Shown piece by piece: positions 5,661 to 5,736 of a DNA stretch of 5,736 nt; within the stretch, counting starts at the first letter, position 1, and each line of letters opens with the position of its first letter. Source of the stretch: Alphaproteobacteria bacterium. GTDB taxonomy: Bacteria > Pseudomonadota > Alphaproteobacteria > Rhodobacterales > Rhodobacteraceae. The notes beneath the pieces were generated by a model that saw only the letters and a list, made by a program, of their open reading frames with translations, did not search any database and was not told where the DNA came from. The translations under genes and the position numbers were made by a program. Location: assembly GCA_024277955.1 (NCBI GenBank), contig JAJRUE010000136.1:1-5736 (forward strand), written 5' to 3'.

Positions 5661-5679
5661 TTGGCCCGGCATGGGCCAA
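5661..5679. repeat. Perfect 7-bp inverted repeat downstream of the transporter gene
   Basis: TTGGCCC (5661-5667) and GGGCCAA (5673-5679) pair perfectly around a 5-base loop. It lies about 90 bases after the transporter stop, between the AT-cored element and the next stem-loop. No T-run follows on the plus strand. It may help end or stabilise transcripts. Confidence 0.5.
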
Positions 5680-5698
5680 GAGGGGGCAGACAGCCCCC
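5678..5698 (-). terminator. Probable intrinsic terminator for a minus-strand gene entering from the right
   Basis: GGGGGC (5682-5687) and GCCCCC (5693-5698) form a 6-bp GC stem with a 5-base loop. On the minus strand the stem is followed by TCTT, a weak U-tract; on the plus strand the next bases are GCCC, so minus-strand use is likelier. It sits about 20 bases beyond the candidate stop codon at 5721-5723. It may also end the transporter transcript inefficiently. Confidence 0.45.
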
Positions 5699-5720
5699 GC
5701 CCTTGTGCCGCGGCGACCGC

Positions 5721-5736
5721 TCAGTCGCCCATGTCC
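5721..5736 (-). CDS. Possible 3' end of a minus-strand gene
   Basis: Read on the minus strand the last bases give Asp-Met-Gly-Asp followed by TGA (5721-5723). A terminator-like stem-loop follows at the expected distance, which is the main support. Four codons are too few to identify a protein, and the frame could be chance. Confidence 0.25.

Noticed and set aside
4630..5679. 349-codon minus-strand frame rich in Arg, His and Gln
   Set aside because: It is antisense to the EamA transporter and has low-complexity composition with no recognisable domain.

Overview
The window looks like chromosomal DNA from an alphaproteobacterium, most likely a member of the Rhodobacteraceae. It is GC-rich with strongly GC-biased third codon positions. 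The Ffh protein reads like the Rhodobacterales form from its first residue, and two intergenic stretches resemble a short AT-cored element that I recall from gene ends in that family. I see no transposase, integrase, phage gene, CRISPR array, tRNA or rRNA, and no clearly new multi-gene system. The most unusual signals are regulatory, in the short gap between two divergent genes at 3677-3796.

Layout. At 1-1349 (minus strand) lies most of ffh, the protein subunit of the signal recognition particle; its C-terminus runs off the left edge. A 317-base gap (1350-1666) follows, holding a candidate ffh promoter, a pair of 25-base direct repeats, a perfect stem-loop and an AT-cored family element. At 1667-2446 (plus) is a stand-alone GT-A-fold, GT8-like glycosyltransferase. 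It ends in a 166-base convergent gap with a strong bidirectional terminator.

The centre is a divergent cluster. On the minus strand azoR (3083-3676, FMN-dependent NADH-azoreductase/quinone reductase) is followed by a DoxX-family membrane protein (2613-2996). On the plus strand a LysR-type regulator (3797-4678) overlaps by 10 bases an EamA/DMT-family transporter (4669-5568). The 120-base gap between azoR and lysR holds three inverted repeats. One is an 8-bp hairpin whose arm is the azoR Shine-Dalgarno sequence. Another is a 12-bp perfect repeat that puts the same sequence in front of both genes.

The right end (5569-5736) holds a chain of three stem-loops, one of them terminator-like for the minus strand, and what may be the last four codons of another minus-strand gene.

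How the genes may work together (inference): the LysR protein probably controls the divergent azoR-doxX pair and its own operon with the exporter-like transporter. Azoreductase plus DoxX resembles the quinone/electrophile-stress genes of Bacillus (azoR1/azoR2 with DoxX-like catD and mhqP), so a reduce-and-export response to quinones or related aromatic compounds is a reasonable hypothesis. ffh and the glycosyltransferase appear unrelated to it.
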